Assembly: GCA_030252795.1 (NCBI GenBank) | Contig: CP127080.1 | Coordinates: 1,376,501 to 1,440,500 of the forward strand | Direction of reading: 5' to 3' | DNA from: Porticoccaceae bacterium LTM1 | GTDB taxonomy: Bacteria; Pseudomonadota; Gammaproteobacteria; Pseudomonadales; Porticoccaceae | DNA: 64,000 bases | Part shown: positions 35,952 to 43,152 of the stretch, piece after piece | Layout of the letters: each line of letters starts with the position of its first letter | Numbering within the stretch: the first letter of the stretch is position 1 | The notes under the pieces: model-generated | Databases searched by the model: none | What the model saw: only the letters and a program-made list of their open reading frames with translations | Told to the model about the DNA's origin: nothing | Program-made: the position numbers and the translations under genes

Positions 35952-36029
35952 GCCTTTTGGCCGGTACCGAAAAGTGGTTCCTCATATAACTGACAAATCG
36001 TCACAACTTTCCGGTACCGGCCAAAAGGC
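35952..36029. repeat. Long hairpin 2 with 18-bp perfect arms
   Basis: GCCTTTTGGCCGGTACCG at 35952-35969 is exactly complementary to 36012-36029, with a further AAAGT/ACTTT after one mismatch and a loop of about 30. No T-run follows, so it is not a plain terminator. Its complement resembles hairpin 1 in ends and centre. Confidence 0.8.
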
Positions 36030-36126
36030 TGCTTGGGTGTTAGCTAAAAAATAGTTGATTCACTAAGACGTCGATCATTGCTGGCTGATATGATGCGTCT
36101 TCGAATCTGAATATGACGGGAATTAC

Positions 36127-36756
36127 ATGATCCTCGAAACCTTTCCTGTTGGGCCGCTGCAGTGCAACTGCTCAATAATTGGAGATCCGGTAACGGGTAA
36201 GGCGTTGCTGGTGGATCCCGGTGGGGATGCTGACAAAATTCTTGCTCGTCTTAATGAACTGAACCTGCAACTTGTGGCGATAATTCATACCCATGCCCAC
36301 CTTGACCACGTATTGGCAGCAGGGAAAATTAAAACCGCAACCGGTGCGCCAATTTACCTGCATCGGGATGATCAGTTTTTGTGGGATATTGTCGATCAGC
36401 AGTGTGCGATGTTTGGTGTGCCTTACGAAGACAAGTTGCCAGCACCGGATCGTTACATTGAGGATGATCAGGACTTGGGTTGCTGTAGTGGGGTGGCAAT
36501 ACATACACCGGGGCATACTCCCGGCTCGGTGAGCTTCTGGTTTGAGGATCACAAAACCCTTATCGCCGGCGATACCCTGTTTCGTGGCAGTATCGGCCGA
36601 ACGGATTTGTGGGGCGGCGACTTCAGCCAAATAGAAAAGTCGATTCGCGAGAGGCTTTATTCTCTCGATGATGACGCGACCGTTATTACCGGCCATGGTC
36701 CAAGTACGACCATAGCCGATGAAAAGCAGCACAACGCTATTATCAGGGCCTGTTAA
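36127..36756 (+). CDS. MBL-fold hydrolase (YcbL, glyoxalase II-like)
   Basis: A 209-residue metallo-beta-lactamase-fold protein. Metal motif THAHLDHV, later HTPGHTPGSVSFW, GDTLFRGSIGRTDL and the C-terminal TGHGPSTT. The compact form without the glyoxalase II C-terminal domain matches the YcbL/type II glyoxalase subgroup, which hydrolyses glutathione thioesters poorly to moderately. The physiological substrate is not clear. It lies 15 bases before the dUTPase gene. Confidence 0.9.
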   Translation: MILETFPVGPLQCNCSIIGDPVTGKALLVDPGGDADKILARLNELNLQLVAIIHTHAHLDHVLAAGKIKTATGAPIYLHRDDQFLWDIVDQQCAMFGVPYEDKLPAPDRYIEDDQDLGCCSGVAIHTPGHTPGSVSFWFEDHKTLIAGDTLFRGSIGRTDLWGGDFSQIEKSIRERLYSLDDDATVITGHGPSTTIADEKQHNAIIRAC

Positions 36757-36771
36757 AGGCTTACAGGGGAA

Positions 36772-37386
36772 ATGATGAGACAACAACTTTTGACCATGTT
36801 GCAGTTGCAGGATGGCATGAACAGCAAGGTAAACAGCGACTGGAAATCCCGCAATCACGAATGGTACCGGGCAATCTGGGTTGAGTGTGGTGAGCTGATG
36901 GACCATTACGGCTGGAAGTGGTGGAAGCACCAGGCACCGGATGTGGATCAGGTAAAGCTGGAGCTGGTGGATATCTGGCACTTCGGTTTGAGTACCTTGC
37001 TGCAGCACGATCAGTCAAAAGAGCAGATGGCTCAGCAACTGGAGCAGGGGCTTTTGGAATCTGTGCAAGTGGGTGAATTTCGTGAAGACCTGGAAGCGTT
37101 CACTCTGTGCACTCTGGAAACCAAAGCTTTTGACATCACCGGTTTTACCCGACTGATGGCCGGGGTGGAAATGGATTTCGAAGAGCTTTACGTCCGCTAT
37201 GTTGGTAAGAATGTGCTCAATTTCTTCCGTCAGGATCACGGCTATAAAGACGGCACCTACATCAAAATCTGGCACGGCAAGGAAGATAACGAACATCTGG
37301 TGGAAGTGGTTGCCGAACTGGATCATAGTTCGAAAAGCTTCAGTGATGATTTGTATGACGCTCTGAAGGAGCGCTATCCAGTCTGA
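36772..37386 (+). CDS. Dimeric all-alpha dUTP diphosphatase
   Basis: A 204-residue protein of the dimeric dUTPase/MazG-like all-alpha NTP pyrophosphatase superfamily. WVECGELMDHYGWKWWKHQ supplies the E-x-x-E metal motif and VKLELVDIWHFGLS the E-x-x-D motif; VGKNVLNFFRQDHGYKDGTY is the dUTP-binding block. It hydrolyses dUTP (and dUDP) to dUMP and is unrelated to the trimeric Dut. Two consecutive ATGs open it; the second (36775) has better spacing to AGGGGAA. Whether a trimeric dut is also in the genome cannot be seen. Confidence 0.87.
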   Translation: MMRQQLLTMLQLQDGMNSKVNSDWKSRNHEWYRAIWVECGELMDHYGWKWWKHQAPDVDQVKLELVDIWHFGLSTLLQHDQSKEQMAQQLEQGLLESVQVGEFREDLEAFTLCTLETKAFDITGFTRLMAGVEMDFEELYVRYVGKNVLNFFRQDHGYKDGTYIKIWHGKEDNEHLVEVVAELDHSSKSFSDDLYDALKERYPV

Positions 37387-37454
37387 TTTTGGAGCTTAAA
37401 GTTGATTAATGAGGTTGGGGAAAAGCTCAATCTCATTTCAAATGCGGGAGGTCA

Positions 37455-37483
37455 TTTAGAAATTCTGGCCAATCCCGTATAAT
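37455..37483 (+). promoter_or_regulatory. Sigma-70 promoter for mdh
   Basis: TTTAGA, 17 bases, perfect TATAAT; start expected near 37490, giving a leader of about 40 bases. Confidence 0.65.
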
Positions 37484-37528
37484 CCGCCCCGAATTTTACC
37501 TACCCAAACGAATTGACGGAGAATTCCC

Positions 37529-38509
37529 GTGAAAGCACCTGTACGCGTTGCAGTGACCGGCGCCGCCGGCCAAATCAGTTACTCCCTGTTGTTCCGTATT
37601 GCCTCTGGCGACATGCTCGGTAAAGACCAGCCGGTTATTCTGCAAATGCTGGAAATCACTCCCGCACTGGAAGCCCTGAAAGGCGTTGCCATGGAGCTGG
37701 AAGATTGTGCATTTCCGCTGCTGCAAGGCATGGTTCAAACTGACGATCCTAACGTTGCTTTCAAAGATGCTGACTACGCGCTGCTTGTTGGTGCTCGTCC
37801 GCGTGGACCTGGCATGGAGCGTAAAGATCTGTTGGAAGCTAACGCGGCTATCTTCTCTGTTCAAGGTAAAGCCCTGAATGACAACGCTTCTCGCGATGTA
37901 AAAGTTCTGGTGGTTGGCAACCCGGCTAATACCAATGCCCTGATCGCCCAGCGCAATGCGCCGGACCTGGATCCGCGCAACTTCACTGCCATGATGCGTC
38001 TGGACCACAACCGTGCTATGTCTCAGCTGGCTGGCAAGCTGGGTGTTCACAGTAGTGCTGTTACCAAAATGACTGTGTGGGGCAACCACTCAGCCACTCA
38101 ATACCCGGACCTGCACACTGCAATCGTTAACGGCAGTGTTGCTATCGATCAGGTTGAGCAGGACTGGTACGAAAACGACTTTATCCCGACTGTTCAGCAA
38201 CGTGGTGCTGCCATCATTAAAGCCCGTGGTGCTTCTTCCGCTGCCTCTGCTGCCAACGCTGCTCTGGATCACATGAGAAGCTGGGCCCTGGGTACTGCTG
38301 AAGGCGACTGGGTAAGCATGGGTATCTACAGCGACGGTTCTTACGGCATCGAAGCTGGCCTGATTTACTCCTACCCGTGCGTTTGCAAAAACGGCGATTG
38401 GGAAATCGTTCAGGGCCTGGAGATCAATGAATTCTCCCGCGCCAAGATGACTGCTACCGAGCAGGAATTGAAAGAAGAGCGCGACGCGGTTGCTCATTTG
38501 TTGCCGTAA
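37529..38509 (+). CDS. mdh: Malate dehydrogenase
   Basis: A 326-residue NAD-dependent malate dehydrogenase of the cytosolic-type (MDH group found in many non-enteric bacteria). NAD motif [18 protein letters not shown], substrate loop Arg residues in [30 protein letters not shown], and the catalytic His in [17 protein letters not shown]. The start is GTG at 37529 after ACGGAGA. It is convergent with gltA, with a terminator and a repeat element between them. Confidence 0.95.
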   Translation: MKAPVRVAVTGAAGQISYSLLFRIASGDMLGKDQPVILQMLEITPALEALKGVAMELEDCAFPLLQGMVQTDDPNVAFKDADYALLVGARPRGPGMERKDLLEANAAIFSVQGKALNDNASRDVKVLVVGNPANTNALIAQRNAPDLDPRNFTAMMRLDHNRAMSQLAGKLGVHSSAVTKMTVWGNHSATQYPDLHTAIVNGSVAIDQVEQDWYENDFIPTVQQRGAAIIKARGASSAASAANAALDHMRSWALGTAEGDWVSMGIYSDGSYGIEAGLIYSYPCVCKNGDWEIVQGLEINEFSRAKMTATEQELKEERDAVAHLLP

Positions 38510-38536
38510 GTAGTCTTCGTAAGAAGGTTCGAAAGA

Positions 38537-38563
38537 AGGGCGCCTCTATGGCGCTCTTTTTTT
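38537..38563 (+). terminator. Terminator after mdh
   Basis: AGGGCGCC / GGCGCTCT (one G-U pair), 5-base loop, then a run of seven T. It touches the left end of the heptad element. Confidence 0.85.
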
Positions 38564-38565
38564 AT

Positions 38566-38730
38566 GGTCGCACGTCGCACGTCAGACGTCGCACGCTAAA
38601 CCAAGCAGCATTATTCCGGGGGTTGGGCTTGTCTTGTTATGTGCTACGTAGTGATAAGCTCCAATTTATTAAAAGGCTTACTACAGAGTGATTAAAAAAG
38701 CGTGCGACGTCTGACGTGCGACGTGCGACC
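38566..38730. repeat. Heptad-arm inverted-repeat element, copy 2
   Basis: Left arm 38566-38600: GGTCGCA, CGTCGCA, CGTCAGA, CGTCGCA, CGCTAAA. Right arm 38699-38730 is the exact complement of the first 32 bases, including the odd CAGA heptad; the last AAA is changed. The 98 bases between have no arm-like sequence and no gene. The element lies exactly between the mdh and gltA terminators. Confidence 0.92.
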
Positions 38731-38735
38731 CCAAC

Positions 38736-38764
38736 AAAAAAGCCGCCCAACTGGACGGCCTTTT
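38736..38764 (-). terminator. Terminator after gltA
   Basis: On the minus strand GAAAAGGCCGTCC pairs imperfectly with GGGCGGCTTTTTTG, ending in a T-run, 19 bases past the gltA stop. Confidence 0.75.
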
Positions 38765-38782
38765 CATTCTTGCTAACGAAGC

Positions 38783-40060
38783 TTAACCCGGATAATCACG
38801 CTTGGTCGGTCCGGTGTACAACTGACGCGGACGGCCGATGCGGTATGGGTTGCTGATCATCTCGTTCCAATGGGCGATCCAGCCTACAGTGCGGCCGGTT
38901 GCGAAGATAACGGTAAACATCTCTACTGGAATGCCCAGCGCTTTCAGGATGATGCCGGAGTAGAAGTCTACGTTCGGGTAGAGTTTCTTCTCAACGAAAT
39001 ACTCGTCTTCCAGAGCGATCTCTTCAAGACGCTTGGCGATTTGCAGCAGTGGGTCGTTCTCGATGCCCAGTGCAGCCAGTACTTCATCACAAGTCTCTTT
39101 CATCACTTTGGCGCGCGGGTCAAAGTTTTTGTAAACGCGGTGACCAAAGCCCATCAGGCGGAATGGGTCGTTCTTGTCTTTGGCGCGAGCAACAAATTCG
39201 TCGATGCGGCTAACGTCACCGATTTCCTGCAGCATGGTCAAAACGGCTTCGTTGGCACCGCCATGGGCTGGTCCCCACAGTGCAGCAATACCGGCTGCGA
39301 TACAGGCGAACGGGTTGGCGCCAGAAGAGCCTGCCAGACGTACAGTTGAAGTTGAGGCATTTTGCTCGTGATCAGCGTGCAGCAGGAAGATGCGATCCAT
39401 GGCGCGTGCCAGAACCGGGTTGATCTTTTTCTCTTCACAGGGAGTGCTGAACATCATGTGCAGAAAGTTTTCTGCATAGCTCAACGAGTTGTCCGGGTAG
39501 ATAAATGGCTGACCGACGTAGTGCTTGTAGCACATAGCGGCAAGGGTAGGCATCTTGGCGATCAGGCGGTGAGCGGAGATCATGCGGTGCTCCGGGTTGG
39601 AGATGTCCAGTGAGTCGTGGTAGAAACTGGACAGGGCGCCAACCGCCCCACACATCATAGCCATCGGGTGAGCGTCGTAGCGGAAACCGTTCATAAAGGT
39701 TTCGATAGAGCGATTCACCATGGTGTGATGAGTGATGGTGTCAACGAATTCGGCCTTCTCATTCTCGTTGGGCAATTCGCCGTTGAGCAACAGGTAGCAG
39801 GTTTCCAGGTAATCGGATTTTTCTGCCAGCTGCTCAATCGGGTAGCCGCGGTGCAAGAGGGTACCTTGGGCGCCATCAATATAGGTAATCTTGGACTCGC
39901 AAGAGGCGGTCGAAACGAACCCCGGGTCAAAGGTAAAGAGACCGTTTTGGGTCAGCGGGCTGACATCGATGACGTCTTGACCGAGAGTGCCGGAGTAGAC
40001 CTCCAGATCAATTGGCTTCTCAACGCCCTCGATAGACAGGCTTGCTTTACGTTCAGACAT
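38783..40060 (-). CDS. gltA: Citrate synthase (type II)
   Basis: A 425-residue hexameric, NADH-sensitive type citrate synthase (E. coli GltA 427). The active-site His and Asp are in [21 protein letters not shown] (GPxHGGANE follows) and in the [18 protein letters not shown] block. ATG 40060 follows GGAGT; the longer frame is not supported. It reads away from sdhA across a 484-base promoter region, the usual gltA/sdh layout. Confidence 0.96.
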   Translation of the reverse strand: MSERKASLSIEGVEKPIDLEVYSGTLGQDVIDVSPLTQNGLFTFDPGFVSTASCESKITYIDGAQGTLLHRGYPIEQLAEKSDYLETCYLLLNGELPNENEKAEFVDTITHHTMVNRSIETFMNGFRYDAHPMAMMCGAVGALSSFYHDSLDISNPEHRMISAHRLIAKMPTLAAMCYKHYVGQPFIYPDNSLSYAENFLHMMFSTPCEEKKINPVLARAMDRIFLLHADHEQNASTSTVRLAGSSGANPFACIAAGIAALWGPAHGGANEAVLTMLQEIGDVSRIDEFVARAKDKNDPFRLMGFGHRVYKNFDPRAKVMKETCDEVLAALGIENDPLLQIAKRLEEIALEDEYFVEKKLYPNVDFYSGIILKALGIPVEMFTVIFATGRTVGWIAHWNEMISNPYRIGRPRQLYTGPTKRDYPG

Positions 40061-40160
40061 ATGGGACTCCACTTCAAACACCCGAAAAAAAGGTGTATGT
40101 AAATAAACAACAGGCTTAGTTTAACTAATTGAGCCTTTAAACTGGATTACAAACGCCGGA

Positions 40161-40189
40161 AAGCTATCGTTTGTGCTCTGATAAGTCAA
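40161..40189 (-). promoter_or_regulatory. Promoter for gltA
   Basis: On the minus strand TTGACT (40189-40184), 17 bases, TAGCTT (40166-40161), about 100 bases before the gltA start. Confidence 0.5.
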
Positions 40190-40323
40190 ATTTTATTGGC
40201 TTTTTGTAATATTTTTACAGGTTAAAAAGTGATCAGCGGGCTTGGCGTCTGGCTGATCTGACGATGAATTAGCCAACTTCATCGAAAAGCTTGGGAATAA
40301 CTGAAATTCATGGCCTTGTGGAT

Positions 40324-40352
40324 TTGTAATCGACTATCAAGAAACCTATAAT
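40324..40352 (+). promoter_or_regulatory. Sigma-70 promoter for sdhAB-suc
   Basis: TTGTAA, 17 bases, perfect TATAAT. Expected start near 40359, giving a leader of about 186 bases before sdhA, where sdhCD would stand in other gammaproteobacteria. I find no remains of sdhCD in this leader. Confidence 0.7.
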
Positions 40353-40544
40353 CACGGCGCTTTTTACAGGGCTGGTCACTAACTGGTCGGCCCACGAATT
40401 CTTTAGTGGATCAGGTGGTCATTTAGTTGTTAACCAAGATGCAACAAAAATGTTCAAAATCGGCGTTCGATGCCGGTTTGTTTGCGCTACCTGGTATCAC
40501 TGTAGTCTCTACTCTTGATCGTATTCTGAGGGGAAACAGAACCC

Positions 40545-42317
40545 ATGGCTGATATAAGAACCATCTCCTTCGACGGTATTGTGGTTGGCGGTGGCGGCGC
40601 AGGCATGCGTGCCGCACTGCAAATGGCGCAATCCGGTTTTAAAACTGCGGTAATTACCAAGGTTTTTCCAACGCGCTCTCACACCGTATCAGCCCAGGGC
40701 GGTATCACTTGCGCGATCGCAAGTGCTGATCCCAACGATGACTGGCGCTGGCACATGTACGATACCGTTAAGGGATCTGACTACATTGGCGATCAGGACG
40801 CTATCGAATATATGTGTCAGGTTGGCCCGGAAACTGTTTTTGAGCTGGAGCACATGGGGCTTCCGTTCTCCCGTACCGAAGAGGGTCGTATCTACCAGCG
40901 TCCATTCGGTGGCCAATCCAAGAATTTTGGTGAGGGTGGCCAGGCTGCCCGTACCTGTGCTGCTGCTGACCGTACCGGCCACGCGCTGCTGCACACTCTG
41001 TATCAGAACAACCTGAAAAATAACACCACCTTCCTGAATGAGTGGTTTGCCGTTGATCTGGTTAAAAATGACGACGGTGCTGTGGTTGGTGTTATCGCCA
41101 TCAATATTGAAGATGGTGAAGTGGTTTATGTGAAGTCCAAAGCCACTGTATTTGCTACTGGTGGTGCGGGCCGTATCTACGCCTCTACTACCAATGCCCA
41201 CATCAACACTGGTGACGGTGTTGGTATGGCCCTGCGTGCCGGGTTCCCGGTTCAGGATATCGAAATGTGGCAGTTCCACCCGACCGGTATTGCCGGCGCC
41301 GGTGTGCTGGTTACTGAAGGTTGTCGTGGTGAGGGTGGTTACCTGGTCAATAAAGATGGCGAGCGCTTTATGGAGCGTTACGCGCCAAACGCCAAAGATC
41401 TGGCGAGCCGTGATGTTGTTGCTCGCTCCATGACTCTGGAGATTATCGAAGGCCGCGGTTGTGGCGAGAAAGGGGACCATGTGTTCCTGAAGCTCGACCA
41501 CCTCGGTGAAGAAGTTCTCAACAGCCGTCTGCCAGGTATTTGTGAGCTGTCCAAAACTTTTGCCCACGTCGATCCGGCTAAAGAGCCAATTCCGGTTGTT
41601 CCAACCTGTCACTACATGATGGGTGGTATTCCAACCAATGTTAACGGCCAGGCGCTGACTCACGATGAAAATGGCAACGATGTTGTTGTTCCAGGATTCT
41701 ACGCCTGTGGTGAAGTGGCTTGTGTTTCTGTGCACGGCGCAAACCGTCTGGGTGGTAACTCACTGCTTGACCTGGTTGTATTTGGTCGCGCGTCTGGTCT
41801 GTTTATCGAGAAACAACTGCGTGAAGGTATTGAGCTGACTGATGCAACCGATGCCAATATTGAAGCGGCTATGGCTCGTTTGAATAAGGTGAACGGTTCA
41901 ACTGAAGGTGAGTCTGCTGCCGAGCTGCGCACTGAACTGCAAAACATCATGCAAAACCACTTTGGTGTATTCCGTCGTGGCGATTACATGCAGGAAGGCA
42001 TCAAGAAGCTGGCTGAGCTGCGTACTCGCATTGAGAACGTTCGCCTGGACGACAAGAGCTCTGCGTTCAACACCGCTCGTATCGAAGCGCTGGAACTGCA
42101 AAACCTGTTGGAAGTAGCTGAAGCGACTGCGATTGCCGCAGAAGAGCGTAAAGAATCACGCGGTGCTCACGCCCGCGACGACTTCCAGGATCGTGATGAC
42201 GAGAACTGGTTGTGTCACTCCCTGTATTTCCCGGCCGACAAGCGCGTTGCCAAGCGTGACGTGAACTTCACTCCGAAGACTGTCGATACCTTCAAGCCGA
42301 AAGCGCGTACCTACTGA
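40545..42317 (+). CDS. sdhA: Succinate dehydrogenase flavoprotein subunit
   Basis: A 590-residue FAD-binding catalytic subunit of complex II (E. coli 588), oxidising succinate to fumarate. FAD motif [16 protein letters not shown]; the covalent flavin His is in [12 protein letters not shown]; active-site residues lie in [23 protein letters not shown] and the Arg of [37 protein letters not shown] closes the fold. A GAGGGGAAA ribosome-binding site precedes the ATG. Uncommonly, it opens the operon: sdhC and sdhD are at 51782-52476. Confidence 0.97.
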   Translation: MADIRTISFDGIVVGGGGAGMRAALQMAQSGFKTAVITKVFPTRSHTVSAQGGITCAIASADPNDDWRWHMYDTVKGSDYIGDQDAIEYMCQVGPETVFELEHMGLPFSRTEEGRIYQRPFGGQSKNFGEGGQAARTCAAADRTGHALLHTLYQNNLKNNTTFLNEWFAVDLVKNDDGAVVGVIAINIEDGEVVYVKSKATVFATGGAGRIYASTTNAHINTGDGVGMALRAGFPVQDIEMWQFHPTGIAGAGVLVTEGCRGEGGYLVNKDGERFMERYAPNAKDLASRDVVARSMTLEIIEGRGCGEKGDHVFLKLDHLGEEVLNSRLPGICELSKTFAHVDPAKEPIPVVPTCHYMMGGIPTNVNGQALTHDENGNDVVVPGFYACGEVACVSVHGANRLGGNSLLDLVVFGRASGLFIEKQLREGIELTDATDANIEAAMARLNKVNGSTEGESAAELRTELQNIMQNHFGVFRRGDYMQEGIKKLAELRTRIENVRLDDKSSAFNTARIEALELQNLLEVAEATAIAAEERKESRGAHARDDFQDRDDENWLCHSLYFPADKRVAKRDVNFTPKTVDTFKPKARTY

Positions 42318-42335
42318 TTTGGGGAGCCGAGAATA

Positions 42336-43046
42336 ATGAGCATGTTGAAAGTAGAAATTTACCGCTACAACCCTGAGACCGATAGCGCTCCTTATATGAA
42401 GAGCTACGAGCTCGACACCCAGGGTCGCGACCTGATGGTGCTGGATGTTCTGGAGTTGCTGAAAGCCCAGGACCAGTCCCTGGCTTACCGCCGCTCATGC
42501 CGTGAAGGTGTGTGTGGGTCTGATGGTATGAATATCAATGGCAAGAACGGCCTGGCTTGTATCATGCCGCTTTCTGAAGCTGCGCCAAAAGGCAAGCTTA
42601 TCCTGCGTCCTCTGCCTGGCCTGCCAGTGATTCGTGATCTGGTTGTTGATATGAGCCAGTTCTATGACCAGTACAAAAAAGTTGAGCCATATTTGCAGAA
42701 CAGTGCCCCGGTATCCGGCATTGAGCGTCTGCAGTCACCCGAAGAGCGTGAAAAGCTCGACGGCCTGTACGAGTGTATTCTGTGTGCCTGCTGTTCCACC
42801 TCCTGCCCATCTTTCTGGTGGAACCCGGACAAATTTATTGGCCCGGCCGGCTTGCTGCAGTCCTACCGCTTCCTGGCGGACAGTCGCGACACCGAAACTG
42901 CCAAACGTCTGGAGAACCTGAGCGACCCGTTCAGCGTGTTCCGCTGCCAGGGCATCCAGAACTGTGTATCAGTGTGTCCAAAAGGCCTGAACCCAACTCG
43001 CGCCATCGGCCATATCCGCCATATGCTATTGTCAAATAGGGCCTGA
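42336..43046 (+). CDS. sdhB: Succinate dehydrogenase iron-sulfur subunit
   Basis: A 236-residue subunit carrying electrons from FAD to quinone. The [2Fe-2S] cysteines are in SCREGVCGSDGMNINGKNGLAC; the [4Fe-4S] and [3Fe-4S] ones in CILCACCSTSCPSFWW and FRCQGIQNCVSVCPKGLNP. The quinone-site Trp (SFWWNPD) is kept. The residue after the [3Fe-4S] cysteine is Gln205 where E. coli has His207, a residue next to heme b. It is 18 bases after sdhA. Confidence 0.97.
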   Translation: MSMLKVEIYRYNPETDSAPYMKSYELDTQGRDLMVLDVLELLKAQDQSLAYRRSCREGVCGSDGMNINGKNGLACIMPLSEAAPKGKLILRPLPGLPVIRDLVVDMSQFYDQYKKVEPYLQNSAPVSGIERLQSPEEREKLDGLYECILCACCSTSCPSFWWNPDKFIGPAGLLQSYRFLADSRDTETAKRLENLSDPFSVFRCQGIQNCVSVCPKGLNPTRAIGHIRHMLLSNRA

Positions 43047-43093
43047 TAAGGAACCGACAAGTAGGCGTAACGGAACTAGATTATTTGAGTAAC

Positions 43094-43130
43094 AGGTGTG
43101 TCAGGTTTTTACCGACACACCTTTGATTTT
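43094..43130 (+). terminator. Hairpin / attenuator between sdhB and sucA
   Basis: AGGTGTGTC pairs with GACACACCT, extended by GGT/ACC with one bulge, loop TTTT, then TTGATTTT. It ends only about 23 bases before sucA and may reduce read-through. Confidence 0.55.
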
Positions 43131-43152
43131 ATCCGTAAAGGAAACCGAAAAG

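Noticed and set aside
35860-36029. Integron attC site or gene-cassette remnant
   Set aside because: Size and palindromic form are suggestive, but no RYYYAAC / GTTRRRY core pair is found and no cassette gene or integrase is near.
40439-40552. 38-codon open frame in the sdhA leader, overlapping the sdhA start
   Set aside because: No ribosome-binding site, no membrane span, no likeness to SdhC or SdhD. Chance frame is the simplest reading.
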